A stretch of 64,000 nucleotides of DNA from Schistosoma mansoni (Eukaryota > Platyhelminthes > Trematoda > Strigeidida > Schistosomatidae). The stretch is from contig NW_017385987.1 in NCBI RefSeq assembly GCF_000237925.1, positions 682,001 to 746,000 of the forward strand, in the 5' to 3' direction. Under the pieces are notes generated by a model. It had not been told where the DNA came from. It was given only the letters and a program-made list of their open reading frames with translations, and did no database searches. Every line of letters begins with the position of its first letter. Positions within the stretch are counted from its first letter, which is position 1. This document shows, one piece after another, positions 1 to 14,100 of the stretch. A program made the translations under genes and the position numbers.

Positions 1-544
1 TATTTTTGATTATTTGGGAATTATTTTTCTATCCTTTAGTTTTTATCAAATAACAATATTCCTCTTCTATTTGTTTTCTTTTTAATATTTCTTCTCTATG
101 ATTGTTTTTTCCTTCTTTTTTTCTTTTCAACTTCTAAACGTATGTTTCACAAATAATGAAGTTGTATTATTAGTGGATTACTTAAATAGAATTATAAGTA
201 AGATAAGAGATTTTTTATTTTAGTTATTTTCCATTAATTAATTAATTATTATTATTTTTGTTTAAATTAAGGTTTAAAGTTTTCAAAGATCTAATTACTA
301 TTATGATTATTATTCTCTTTTTTTAATCTGATCACTATATTATATTCTCAATTCAGTCAAATTAGTAAACGTTGATTTACACTTGATAGTAATTCATTTT
401 GAAATTAATGGTTACTTAGTATATCTAGGCATCTTTTTTTAAAGTAAAATTAGAAAAGAGAATTCACTTTCTTCATTTAATATAATGGTTAATGAAGATG
501 ATTTTGTTTTTAGTTAGTGTTATATTCTCTCTGTTTAGTAGTCT
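1..544. other. AT-rich DNA, nothing recognised
   Basis: Long A/T runs and no ORF or repeat boundary I can support. It ends at the 4-bp target site duplication of the adjacent LTR-like element. Confidence 0.5.
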
Positions 545-849
545 TGTGGTGTGGGTTACTGATATCCACATAAGTAGTATATGATGATGGTCGGGCATTG
601 AATGTATTTCAGTAGAGGATCGGTAAAGAGAGAATGGGAACGGCACGCACTTGGTACGGAAATGCATGAACAATTATAATCGGAGACTATGAACAGATAT
701 TCGCAGAAGAAACAGTCAGATTGAGAGAGTTGATTGTTATTTTGCAAACTAACTGTTCACCATATGGTTCTCATATTTTAATGAGATATTCTGTAATGTT
801 GTGCTATAATACACTCGATTGTCCCCAACTAGTGTTCTTGTTCACTACA
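545..849 (-). repeat. Probable solo LTR, about 305 bp family, copy 1
   Basis: On the minus strand it starts TGTAGTGAACAAGAACAC and ends ...TAACCCACACCACA, i.e. TG...CA ends with short inverted termini. It is flanked by a perfect 4-bp duplication GTCT (541-544 and 850-853). Related copies lie at 9726-10036, 13997-14255 and 29440-29743. No internal coding region is attached. Family is most likely Ty3/gypsy by LTR size and duplication length, but this is inference. Confidence 0.65.
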
Positions 850-1165
850 GTCTTACCGAGTTGATTATTATTGCGCTGGACAACATGAAAAGGGTCGACT
901 TCATATAAGAAACTTCTATATTAGCAGAACATTAATAAAAGCATAAATCTACCAACCAAATTTTTTCTATTCTTGCAAAAAGACTAGAAGGTTCTGAAAA
1001 ACTGAATTCGTATATTTCTTGCAGCACTTCATATACTACTGTTTGCTAAATAAGTAGACAAAATTTTAAATAGAATATGATATTTAGTAAACTGTTCTGA
1101 ATAGCATATGATCAATCTGTGGCACATAGGAGCAGATCCTACTGACACGTTAAAGTTACTTTACC

Positions 1166-2208
1166 CTTGACCCGTTTCCAGTTGTCCTCCATAGTAATTT
1201 TCTCTTCTTCCAGTAGATCTCGTAAGCTTTGGAACGTTTTGTTGAGAGTTATCTTGAATTCATTGAGTTTGTCAGTATCTGGAAGGAAGACTGTATTGAA
1301 CCTTTGTAATGATGTTTCTCCAGTTGTGCATTGCTTCTTTAGCTACATTTTCATCTTGGCAACTACAAGTAAGCGGTGATCTACAGCTATACCAACTCTT
1401 TTCTTGATTCTTACATCTCCCATTGACCTCCTGAATGTTTGAATGATGTAAGTATGATAAATCTAGTACTCTGTGGTGTGATGTGGTCAGACCCATGTAG
1501 CTTTGTGTATGCCTATATGAGGGAATATTGTGGTCAAGTCGTTTTCTGAGCATTTCACAGCGATGGACTGCAGTTTCTCATAAGACTGATATTTAACGTC
1601 ATCATTACTATAATTGATGGGTGCATAACACTGAATGACATTCATTGTGATTCCCTCCTTCTTTGTTTCGAAAGATGTTTTGATGATCCTGGATCCATGA
1701 GATTCCCATCCTATAAGTGTATTTCGTGCTCCTCTGCACAGCTTCGGAGCAAATCCCTGAGTATGTGGGGCATTTCCCTCTTCGTTACCAAATTACAGCA
1801 ACATTTCTCCCGTATTTATTTTTTTCTATTCAGCTTGGGTCCAATGGGTTTCACTGATTCCGAGCACTGTCGAGTAATATCTCCTCATTTCCGTTGCTAT
1901 TTGACTGGTCTTTCTGATCTCCCAAATTGTCTGGACACTCAATGTACGTGTACTGATTGTTGTTTTTGTTGTTAGAAGTGGTATGGGCCTCATGACTTCC
2001 GAAGAACCTCAGCTTTCACCATGAGGTGTCATAATTCTTTTGAATGACGATCTTTCATTTCAGAATGTAGAGTTTAATTGGTTTAATTTGTCTAATCTGG
2101 TTTGCGTTTTTTAGTAAGATTGTTTTCTACGGGATGGGGTTGATGACCGCATACCCAACCTTCCTCCTTTTCCCGGCTTTGGGACCGGATTGAAATTACT
2201 AACGGAGT
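1166..2208 (-). mobile_element. RTE-clade LINE, 5'-end fragment
   Basis: Reverse-strand match to the 5' UTR and endonuclease part of the full-length copy at 55117-58361, from the element's first bases (ACTCCG at 2203-2208) to just past the endonuclease. Unlike normal 5'-truncated LINEs it keeps the 5' end and lacks the reverse transcriptase and tail. It is therefore a deletion remnant. Many in-frame stops. Confidence 0.8.
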
Positions 2209-3540
2209 TAACTATAAAAGCTGTTAGAACATCTACAAAGTATATAGAAAGTCAGTCAGTACTCTTTAAAAAGGTGATTTCATTGTATGAGCAACTTAAT
2301 TACAGTCTTAACCGTTTGAATTTCGGTTATTATCCAACTGGTAGACCAGAAGTTCTGAAACATTCTTATGTACTTTGTTGATATCTCAATGTAAGGTAAT
2401 GGTTGGATCTAGGTAACAGGAATCGTTGGACTCAGCTTTCGTGTTATTTAGTACTCATCAGAGGGATGTGCCAGTAACCTTGAGTAAACTGATACTCTCT
2501 GGTGAACTCAATCCGTGTCACCCAACTACACAATCATAGACATTACCATTGTGCTATTCGGGTGGCGTCTGACTTCCTATGGGACTAAGATGTACTTACA
2601 ACTGATCGATAACATTCGATCTTCACTAAGTAAGCAATGACGTACATAACATTGGTTACTACCCAGTGGTCAATCATTTCTAAATATCAGAATGTGTTTA
2701 GAAGAGAAGACCTATAGAGAGTGCTTTTTTCAGATGCAAGCAAAGTTTTGATTTAGAGGGTTGACAGAAATGTTTTAGGTGGTTCAAACAGATTATTAGA
2801 GTAACTTCAAATGTGAAGATATTGTGTCTTAGATGACATAATACCGATGAAGTGTTAGTGAATTTTGTCGTTTATTGCTTTTACTCAAAACGCGATTTTC
2901 TGTTGTCTCTTAGGGTTTCATTCAATTGATAAACAAATTTAATGAATTATTCTGCATAGATGTTTTTGGACGGTACAATCTGTGTTGTTAAAAATCGCTT
3001 TATACAATACTACACTTTGAATGCTTGGTAGATAGCCATTTTCAACTGTAATGGTTTTAGGTTAGTCCTAACCTCATAACTTCATGCATACTATAATCTC
3101 CATGCTACACAATTGATCGTTGAGTACCTTTTTAGGACTTTATGTACATAGGGAAAATAACTAATCAATGCCGTATTTTCGCTTGTATTTTGCAATGTAA
3201 GTAAAATGATAAGTTGTAAACATTTATGTAAAGCCTGAATGAATAACGTGGTTAGTTAAGAAAAAAGCGACAAAATTATTTAGACATTCGAACAGCTGGC
3301 AAATAATCAACCCAGTGATTTAATGGAACTACTATACTTTTACACTATAGTTGCCTTCGTTTTGTTCAGAACAATATGCTGTAAAGTGTTTAGTTGGAAA
3401 ATTTATAGGAATATCTTATCAGGATTTTGTATATTCTATGTATAAATGAGATCGGAAGTCGGGGAATAAAATCACTTGTCACTATTGAATGTGTACTAAT
3501 CAATAACTGAATGAAGTGAATATTCTGTTTGTTTTCAACT
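2209..3540. other. Unassigned AT-rich DNA with possible old repeat
   Basis: The stretch 2370-2640 is less AT-rich and looks like an unclassified interspersed repeat. I could not match it to another copy in the window. The rest shows no coding or repeat structure I can support. Confidence 0.35.
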
Positions 3541-3544
3541 TCTA

Positions 3545-4240
3545 GTGTGGATTTTATTGCTGGGTGGCAATTATAAAATGTCTTTAGAAGATGACACAAG
3601 TCATATTTGTTGTCACAAATGATAAAGATATCCCTACGAGAATACGAAGAATCTGTAGTCCCGAAGTCACAGAGGAAGAATCGGGCATCTTGAAGGAGAT
3701 ACTTATCAAAAAGGGGTATCCTGCGATATTCATTGATAAGAACATAAAACCGAAAACTCAGAAAACACAAATAATTACAGTAGAAAAGAAAACATTACAC
3801 ATGAACATTGAATTCAAGAGTGACAGAGTCACATCAATCTTAAAGAGGAGAATTTCTGATTCTTTACAAAGAACATTTTTCGCAGCAACATTATGAATAG
3901 TATTCTCCAGCCGATCACTGATCACCAATAATCTTAAAGATAAATTATCGCATCTGACCAACTTAATTTGCATTTACCAATTAACCTGCTCATGTGGATC
4001 TCGGTATATAGGTCGTTCGATGCGTACTTTATCCAAAAGAATTCAAGAACATCATCCGGCGCGGCTAAAAAGAGGAGGAAATGACTCAGTAAGAAGTTCA
4101 ATAATCGAACACCTTGTGAATGTATGTCACTCAATCAAGACATACTCTGAGTTCAAAATCATCTACAACGTAAGTAGAAGTCTTCCAAAAAAGGATGAAT
4201 TTAATGAGCTTGATATATCTTGTAAATTATCTATCTAAGT
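3545..4240 (+). mobile_element. Penelope-like retroelement, C-terminal fragment with GIY-YIG endonuclease
   Basis: Conceptual pieces include EEESGILKEILIKKGYPAIF and ILKRRISDSLQRTFFAATL, typical of the post-RT region. In a second frame (about 3967-4236) it has IYQLTCSCGSRYIGRSMRTL followed by KRIQEHHPA and SSIIEHLVN. The latter is a GIY-YIG type core (variant with YIGR-x-x-R-x-L-x-x-R-x-x-EH), characteristic of Penelope-like elements. Broken by stops and a frame change, with no RT domain. It ends about 140 bp before gene A. Confidence 0.75.
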
Positions 4241-4360
4241 AGCAAAAGCTTGTAAATATTATATGAACCAATGGAAACACTTTACACTCATAAATAAATA
4301 TCAAGTGCTAACTGTATTTAGAGAATATTTTCTTTCCGATTTCTTCTATTCAGTATTAGT

Positions 4361-4375
4361 TATTTTTAACAGATT
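4361..4375 (+). other. 3' splice site immediately upstream of the gene A start codon
   Basis: A pyrimidine-rich run ending TTTTTAACAG stops 3 nt before the ATG at 4376. It could join an upstream 5' UTR exon, or accept the schistosome spliced leader by trans-splicing. The sequence cannot tell which. It decides that 4376 is a credible translation start. Confidence 0.45.
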
Positions 4376-5173
4376 ATGTATGGTATATTATTGGAAGCTG
4401 CCAAACACTATATTTTAGACAATTATGGTGAAAATACATGGATATGGCTATGTAAAAAATCGACTGGTAAAGAATTCGATATTGAAACTAGAAAAATATA
4501 CCATGATAACCTGATGGCAAGAATTGCTACAATATTGAGTGATAGAATATTCACAGATAAAGATATAATTCTTTTTGATATTGGACGTTATACCATACAA
4601 TATTTAATTAAAAACGGCTTTGAAAAACTACTTCGTGTACTTGGTAAAACATTCAAAGATTTATTATTAAGCTTAAATGATCATCATAAATATTTACGTT
4701 ATAGTTATCATCGTATTAAACCACCATCATTTGTCATATTATCCAGTACACCAAGTTGTATAGTATTGGAATACACAACAAAACGACCCGGTTATAATCA
4801 TTATACAAGAGGACTATTGTTCGAAGTAGCTAAATACATTTATCAACTACATTTAATTATCAAAATCAATTCCGAATCACATGAAGGTCCAATATATCGA
4901 ACTGTATTCACATTAGAACTATGTATTGGTGAAAGTTTTAAAGAAAGTGAAATTTGTATGATAAAAACTGGATTAGGTACAATGAATAAGTTACCAAAAA
5001 TTTCAAGTGAAAATTTTTTTGGATTATTACCATTCCATTTGTTAATCGATAAGAATTTGATGATACAAAGTGCTGGACAACGATTATTAGAATTTCAGCC
5101 AACTTTAATTAATACAATGTTTCAAGAACATTTTGTCATCATGTTGCCAATTATGAAACCCTTATTTGATAGG
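4376..5173 (+). CDS. Gene A exon 1: H-NOX domain and start of HNOBA
   Basis: Residues 1-266, starting [10 protein letters not shown] as H-NOX domains do. H104 lies in [10 protein letters not shown], aligned with beta1 His105. The clamp is YTTKR (133-137), with Thr in place of Ser. Y143 is six residues after R137. The HNOBA signature [14 protein letters not shown] follows at about 217-230. The donor GTAAGAT at 5174 leaves phase 0. Reading through the donor gives stop after eight more codons. Confidence 0.95.
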
Positions 5174-8100
5174 GTAAGATATATAATGACACATTTTTAA
5201 AAAATAATCTTTATACTAAATTTGTTTATTAGTACTGAAGACAGTGGTCTTATTGACAAACGTTCTAATGTTAACACTCTTGAATAAACTACAAGTTTAT
5301 ACAGCTTCAAAGGATCGTATTTAACTATATTTTTTAGTCAATATCTTCTACGAAATTTTATTTCAGAAGAATATGTCTTTAAATTAATCTATCGAAAGTT
5401 AGTCAATATACACCTGAAAAATGTATCACATTAAGATTCGTCTGGAATTACAGTAAGATATATTGTACAAGCAGTATGTATAATTGACATTTAAGGAATT
5501 TCTAAATGTTTTTAGATAAATACTTACGAAATGAAGACCTTAATTTATAAAGATATATCTTTAGTAATTTCGACCGTGCTAACAAGATGAGACAAATAGA
5601 AGATCTCTGACAACAAACACAGGAATACAATTTTGAATAAATTATCAGGAGAATTTTAGTCGTAAACTGTCCTGCCCAATCAAATATTTAAATAGTGAAT
5701 CTACTTTCACGTCATTATTATAAACATATTTTACCCATTAAATGAGTAAATGAATTCTTTAAATTTTTAGTTATCTTATCACATGAGTGATCATTTACAT
5801 ACTCTGATTTAAGATTTACTTTGAGGTTGTAGAATTAGTCTTTAAATTAAAAATTCATTTTACACAAAAAGAAGTGTAAGCCCAGGAGTTAAATAAAAGT
5901 TGAAGAAAAAACTGATTAATTCACTTGGTATTGTTTATTTGAATCTGAGTATTGATGTTTAGAACTGAAATTGATCAGTCTCTTATTGGCATATGTGGAT
6001 ACTGTGAGTATTACCTCGATATAGCTTTAATTCACAAGCATTATAAGCAAATGTGGATAGTGGCTAACAGTAGAATCCAGGACGCGCGTTTCGTTCCATT
6101 TGGGACTCATCAGCTGATGTACCCGCATCTCAAATTTGATGTTCACTCCAGGACTGGAACACGGTACCGTTCGCTTCAGACGCTTCAAATATCAACTCCG
6201 CGATGAAGGTACATCCAGCTGACTAGTCCCAAATAGGACAGAACACGTGTCATGGATTCCACTGCTAGCCACTATCCATCTTTGCTATAAAGTGATAAAT
6301 TGTTGTAAATAAATGATAGTATAATATCGCAGATTTATTTTAGATACAAACAACATTGTAACGATGTGTGCTTCAATTCCTGAAGATAGGATTTAGTAAA
6401 ATAATACACTGAATTCTTCACTTGAGAAGCAACAACGTTCAAAACAGTCTGATTTCGTTTGAATGTTTTATCTCATGAAATATTTTCAAAAATATATCCC
6501 ACTAAAATGTAATTTTTTCCGGATTTATCTTCTTAACATTTTCTTTATTTTTTTTTTAAAAAACACAACAGATTATGATGTTTTCCTCTTCCACGTTTAA
6601 AATTGGGCTAAAGATGGATGAAAGAAAAATTAGTGGGTGATAATAAATATTTTTATTTTGATAACTTGTTATATATATTGGTTTTCGACTAAAATTCACC
6701 AGGCAACATCATTATTATTTATGTTTTAATTTTTGTGTAATTTTGTAAATAAACAGCCTTTTATAAGATTTCTAATATGTAAAATCAGTTTAAATAATTT
6801 ATTCTGATCAAAATACATTAATTTTTATTAGGAAACATATAGAGATTTCTGGTGGTAGTAGTAATACTACTACTACTACTACTAATAGTAATAATAATAA
6901 TAATAGTCTCTTACGTTGATAGACTATGTGATGCAATATTTTACTGGATAAGAGATAATTATAGTATCTATTATATGAAATGATAATAAATCTTCGTACT
7001 AAATAGCAAACTTTTTGAAATGCTAGAAGATAAAAAAAATACTGACTACTGAATTCTTACCCAGTATTCACTACAAGCAATGAACTTCAGACATTTGGTA
7101 ATAAGAAGGTTATTATGAACGGAAGATAAATAAACATTAGTAACTAGAATAAGAAAAAAAACGCATAAGACATATTCTGGCACGATTTGTTTGATTCTAA
7201 GAGTTGTCTTCAAAGATCTTGTTGTGAATATTGCCTGGTTAATTTATCACATGATTTATTACACAATCAGAATACGAATTATACAATCTTAACACTGTGC
7301 AACAACAATCACGTATTGACCGGTATGAGCAGCCTAGAGTCATCATTGGTCCCTTTCCTGCCTAGCCCTGCCTGTTGAGTCCAGAATGCCAATATCAATT
7401 TCCACTATATGAATCATTTATTTCAGGTACACTTAGTTTATATGTACAAGTCAACCAGACCACATTATATCATAAAATAGAAAATAACATTTGTACAAAA
7501 CCAATTTAAAAGTGATTATGATTGTGAGAGACTGTAATTAATAAATTGAGAATATGTTAAGGAAAGTAAATCTTATGATAATAATCAATAGGTCTAAATA
7601 GAGCTTATAATGAGAGGGATATAAATATATATAATCTAGTTAATCAAAAGTGTACTTTTTAACCGTGAAATTGTTGAAATCCACTTTCCTATTTTTGATT
7701 TGTTTAAACTAAATGACGATTAATTGTAATGGTATGTGATCGTGAGTTATTGCAATAATAAATACTTGAAATCTCAGATACAAATACCATAGTGATTAAT
7801 AAATTTTCATTCTTGACTATAAAAAAATTTTCATAGTTGAAATCATGAGTCAATTGAAGCTAGTCCGCTATAGAAAACCTGGAAGCAATGAACGGCCGTT
7901 TCGTCCTATTACGGGACTTCTCAGCAGTGCGCATCCACGATCCCGCACTCGCGAGATTCGAACCCAAGACCTACCAGTCTCGCGCCAGACTACTTAACCG
8001 ATAGACCACTGAGCCGGCCGACATCCAACGGTGTTAATGTCTAACTTCAACCAATCCACAATGTTTGAGCAACCGTTCACCAACTATCTTCAAAAAATTG

Positions 8101-11100
8101 TTCGTGCTGAATTAAACTTTCATTATTGTTATTATCAATATACTAATTAACAACGACTACGATTTTCATATTGAAGAGAATAAATTCTATGCCATACTCT
8201 TGAATCTAATCAATGAAAAACCATATGAAAATAAACATTACTTTCGATCACTATCTATGCAGTACATTTAGTTATGGGACAATACATACGTTAAACATAC
8301 AGTATTTTAAAGATAATCAAAGCTAAGTTATCTCTTGAAACAAATTATATAATTAATTATATGTGAAAATTATATTTGAAATAGTCTCAACGATTGAAAT
8401 TTAAATACTTATTACCCTGAAGAATTCCAGACAAGTTAGCTGGACGAAACGTTGAAATTATTTAAATTTCAATCGCTGAGACTATTTTAAATATAATTTT
8501 TCACATATAATGACTTCTTTATACTCGGCGCCCAATTATTGTCAAGCTATTCGTTCTAATCTTGACGAATATTCGTATAAATTATATAATTAATTTCAAT
8601 TTATTCTTTAGTACTAATGATTGAAATCATTATAACTATTTCAAAATTAATTAATATCAAGATGGATTTTATTTTTCTTCTTTCTTATAGATGAAAGTCA
8701 TAAATCAATATTATATCTTAAAGGTCAAATGATTTATGTAAAAGAATGGTCAATGTTACTTTTTATTGGTAAACCAAAGTAAGTGAATTGTTCAATTTTA
8801 ATATAATTTCTATGTAATATTATTTATAACATATAAAAAAGGTTTCATCTTCTTTTATCCGTTGGTACGCTTTGTGACTATTATTCAATGTGTTTTCAAT
8901 GTAGACTCAGATATTATGAAGCGAATTAATTATTTATTCATTTCAAATTTTCTTTGAATATATACCTATTACCAATCATAAACAGAATGTAGAATCAGTA
9001 GCCTCAGATTTATGATAATAACTACTAATCCACATATATTTTTTATTTGATCTTAATTCAGTCAGTCAGTCAGCTACAACGTAGGACCAGGCACATATAT
9101 GTATCGGTCCAAGTTGCCATACCTCGTTATCATAACAAGATGAATTCCGAATTCATAGAAGTAATTAATTTAGTGGTGGTAATGTATAAAAGAAAGGTTG
9201 TATATAAGGATATAGTATAGGAAGAAAGAAAGATATGAAGCAATTTTGATCTCACGGTTTAAGAGAAGATAAAAAGTGTATACACCTACGTCATTGTGAT
9301 CGATTCTGAGCCATGTCACACTGAGTCTCCAACCTTTGGTTACGATAGTCACGCGGACCCCAACCAAGTAGTCTGCATCTGCCAACATGGCTCAGACTGG
9401 AAGTTAGTGACTTCAAGCACTGATGACACGTTTTGGTTTGGCCACCCCTAACTTTCTTTCAATCATCCCCAATCCTAGTCAGCATTGCGCGTCGTGGTAA
9501 TCGGTGTTCAGGCATACGTAACACGTGGACTAACCATTTCAGTCGATGAAGGTTTACAACCTCACTATTACCCGGTGATCCCAGGAGATGGGGGCAATAT
9601 TTCTAAGGCATCTGTGGTCAAATACTAGTAACTTACAAGTATCATCTACTATTAATGGTCATGTTTCGCAGCCGTAATCTTGAACATAATATGAACAGTT
9701 AAAACTGCAATTATCGTACTTAGGCTGTAGTGAATGAGAACACGAGTGGGGACAATCGAATGTATTTGAGCATAAAATTACTAACTATCTTACTAAAATC
9801 TGACAACCATACAGTAAACAGTTAATTTACAAACTATCAATCAATTGTCTCAATCTTGACCATTCCTTCTGCAAATATCAGTCTATAGTCTTCGATTATG
9901 ATGATTATTTTACATGCATTTTCAAACCAATTTCTTTTCGTTCCCGTTCTTTCCTTATATATCTACTATTAAAATACATTCAATGCCCGACCATCATCAT
10001 ATACTACTTATGTAGATGTAAGTAACCCACACCACAAAGCAACATAACTGAGTTTAATAGAAATGTTATTTTAGTAAAATGTAAGTTGAATGATTTGATT
10101 GTTATGTTTTTTTCTTAAATATTTCCTAATAGTATGATTTGAAAAAACTTATAAAATCTTTAAAAAATACTAATTTTCGAAAATTTTATCGGATCAATAT
10201 AATTAGTTATTCATTAAAAATCCTTATTAAAATTGTAATTATTTTATTTATTATTTTTTTAAATAATTAAATTATTAATTAGTGAAAATAATTAAACTTT
10301 TAAATTATTTTTTTATATTTTTTAGTTTTTCAGAAACTAAATCTTTTATTGATTTTGGATTAAATTTACATGATATTAATTTATATGATATCAAAGTTGA
10401 AAAAATGATTATAGGTGATATAGTATCTAAAAATCTTTTAGTATTGTTAGAAAAAGTGAGTTTTATTGTTATTATTAAATCCACTTAGTGTTGTTTGTTT
10501 GAATCTTCACATTGATGTTTAGGACTGCAACTGGTCAATGTCTTATTGGCATACGTGCATACTGTGCGTATTGCTTCGATATTGCCTTAATTCACAAGCA
10601 CTATAAGCAAAGATGGATAGTGGCTAGCAGTGGAATTCAGGATGGGTGTCTCATCCTATTTGGGACTCGTCAGCTGGATGTACTTGTATCTCAGAGTTGA
10701 TGTTCACTCTGGGACTTGGGCCCAGTATCGTACTAAGTGAATTTAAACTTCACCCCATTGCGCAAGCAAGTGGCTATCAGGACTCAGTAGCTGAGTGGAT
10801 AACGCGATGGCGTTTGAAGTGAACGGTACTGGATTAGAGTTCCGGAGTGAAAATCAACTCTGAGATGCAGGTACATCCAGCTGACGAGTCCCAAATAGGA
10901 CGAAACGTGTGACCTGAATTACACTACTAACCACTATCCACGTTTAATTATAATAATAATAATAATTATCATTATTATTATAGGGAAATGTTTCGTGATA
11001 AAGATAATTTGATTGTTTTTTTATATCATGGATAACATTTATTCAATACTTTACATTAAAGGAAAATAATCAAAGTATCTATGTAAAATCTAAAGAATAA

Positions 11101-14100
11101 CGCTTGATAGATGGATGGAAGTTATTCTACTAAGTTTTGGTAAAATGAAATTACATAAGGATCAAGTTAAAGAATACTAAGACAATGAGCTGTTTTGCAG
11201 TTACATGGGCTTTAATTTTAAACATTAAACAAATGTTTTCAACTAATAAATATAGGTTGACAACTGTTTTACAGTTGACACGGATTAGACTCCATTGATC
11301 ACAGATTCTCACTAGTGACTAGCTTCAAGATGGATTTCTTGGAGTTCTAGTGAGAAGCTGTGACCACTGAAGTCCAATCCATGTCACGTAGAGACAGTTA
11401 TCTACTTCAGAAAATAGATGAAGGGTTGCGAAAGATCATGGATCGATTGAATTTAGACACTAACACTGTTGGATGCCAGCTCAGTTGTCTAAAGGTTAAG
11501 CGTTCACACACGAGACGGAAGATCCTGGTTTCGAGTCCCGCATGTGGTATCGTTGATGTGCACTGTTGGGCAGTCCCATACTGGGACGAGACAGTCAATC
11601 AGGTTTACAATTGTGGTTAAGCTTAAATAGACTCGTGAATTCAAATGTGAAGGTGCTACAATCTCAATAGATCACCATATTGATAATAATGAATAAAGAA
11701 TTCTCGAAACCATATGTCTATAGATGGATAGAAAAGATTGCATCATAAATTGATTCAAGACTCTTATTATCAGGTAAGGTTAAGCAATAATCAAGGGGTA
11801 AGAGAAAAATATAAGACTGGAAATAATTTATGGGTCTGAATTATGAAAGATAATTGTCCACCTGACAGATATGAAGAAAAATGAAAGACATAAAGGCCAT
11901 AATAATAACTGAATAATAGTCATGAAAAATTGTAAAGGGATAATAACTGATTATGGTTTAAAGCTACAAAACACTAATTTAAAATAGGACACCAAAACAT
12001 ACTAAAGAAGGGAATTAGGGCCAAGGAAGGATGAGAGGTTGGGCGTATCGCTTTTGCACGCAAAGTTCGGGCTTGAATTGTTAGATCGCCAATGCCTCAG
12101 CAGTGCATAAGTTTTTGATTCGACCTCCCTTCGATCCAGTTCCTTTGATTGTGTAGATTATTTAAGAAGACTCCTTCGGACCGATGTGTCCAGAGTTGAT
12201 TAGATGCTCTTGTACTGAACTGGAAACTGTTTTTCTTTCTCCTTTTAAAAGTCATGCCGGGTAGTGTTCTGAGATGCGTTTAACAAGTGATTGCTTTGTG
12301 CGGTCAATATACCCCGCTCCATATGAACAAGTAAGATCCTAAACTTTTCTCTTTAACTAATAAAAACTATTAACTAAATGGATTTTTAAAATGCTAGATA
12401 ATTGTTCATGTTTAATCAAATTTAAGATTACATTTGCGTACCTAAGATGTTATAAAACCAAGTTACAAAAGAATAAACAGGGCGACCAGCTTTTGATCCG
12501 TAAACTTTTGAGGGAAACAGTCAAGAGCTAGGTGGTTATTCGTTTTGATGTACGAAAAGTGCAAGTTTAATGAGCAGCTAAACAGTTATTATTATTCAAA
12601 TTAATTTCTCGGACACATTTTAACTTATTAAGAAACTTATGACCACAACACTAATGCTAAGAAATATAATTAGTGTCGACCAAAGTAGAAGTGATGTTGT
12701 TTGAATACCTAAAGAAAGTAAGACTGAAATTAATTCTGGCGATTTGAAAGTTTAAGATGGTTTGTCTATAAGAAACCAGTTTTAACCGCGTTTCATTCAA
12801 ATTGTAAGTTATGACGGTTCCAATATTATGTATACAACTGAAGATAACGTTCTACTTCGTTAATTGTTGTACAGCTACAAGTGATCTCTTTCAACAATGG
12901 TTCCGACAACAGGTTTGTTTTAGATCGACAGAATTTTTTTAGATTTATTCACCTTTCTAAATAATCCGATCGGTAACTTGACTACGAATTAGTCGTTTAG
13001 TGTGAAGACTTTGGAAAATTTTTTTGGAAGGAGTGTCTTCTAGCGTTTTGTAACTTCAATTCAGACTCACTAGGTTCTTGACATCAGGTTTCTTGTAGCT
13101 CATAGCCAGAATGAGTTTATTAAATTATTACTTAGATTCTCTACAATTCTGTTTTGTATTCATAGCAAAAAAGAAAAAGTAAACAGTTATCAAAAATAGC
13201 CAGAAAACTCGACGAACAACGAAAGAAAACTTATCAACTGCTGGAACAATGTTTACCTAAAGAAGTTGCACAACAAATAAGTCAAGGAAAACACGCTTCT
13301 GAAACAATGAAGGTGAAATTTTGTTCTGCACTTCTTATTTTAAAATTTTTCATCATAGATAAAACAATGTCTAACTGTCTGCTAACTTATTCAGAAGTAA
13401 ATGTATAACTACTTATGTTTATTTTGTCTTTTAGTGGCCCTATTTCTGACTCCAGTTAAATCGTATGGTAATTGTTATCGAAATATACATGTCACGAACC
13501 TCCGTATATTTTCATAGACTCAATCCATGTCAGAGAATAACAGAATTAAATAAGCCAAATATGAGAATGAGTTTTGAATACGTATATTTCATACACACAT
13601 TGGTCCAGACAGATAATCAGGGAAACGAAATAGAGAAAGCGAATTAAAAAGAAATGAAGTGACGCTCGGTGGAGTTAGAAATTTGATTTGACTTAAAAAT
13701 TGGACTTCAGACTAGAATATAGCGTTAGCAGTTATGAGTAATAGTAATAAATCAAGTTCATGACCGCCTGATAGCTCCAGTTCGTCATACTCATAATCTG
13801 TGTTCTTATTTTGTTACTTTCGGATAAAAACGATGAAGTTCTTTTCTGTAGACAAATGTTTCAAATTGTCCAGTATTTACAAATCCATATACATTCACTT
13901 TTGATGATTTTATGAACCAAACAAGAAATTTAGTTTTTTTATATCAACAACGAATGTCTTATGGATAAACACCATTTTAATGTCATAAAAAAATCTTGTA
14001 GTGAACGAGAACACAGGAGGGGACAACCAAATTACAGAATCTCATAGTAAAATCTGAGAACCATACAGTAAATACTTCATTTACATAATATTAATCAATC

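Noticed and set aside
6843-6923. Possible exon encoding Thr/Asn runs after TTATTAGG in gene A intron 2
   Set aside because: It is a trinucleotide microsatellite with no donor, and exon 2 at 6572-6632 already restores the frame in both genes.
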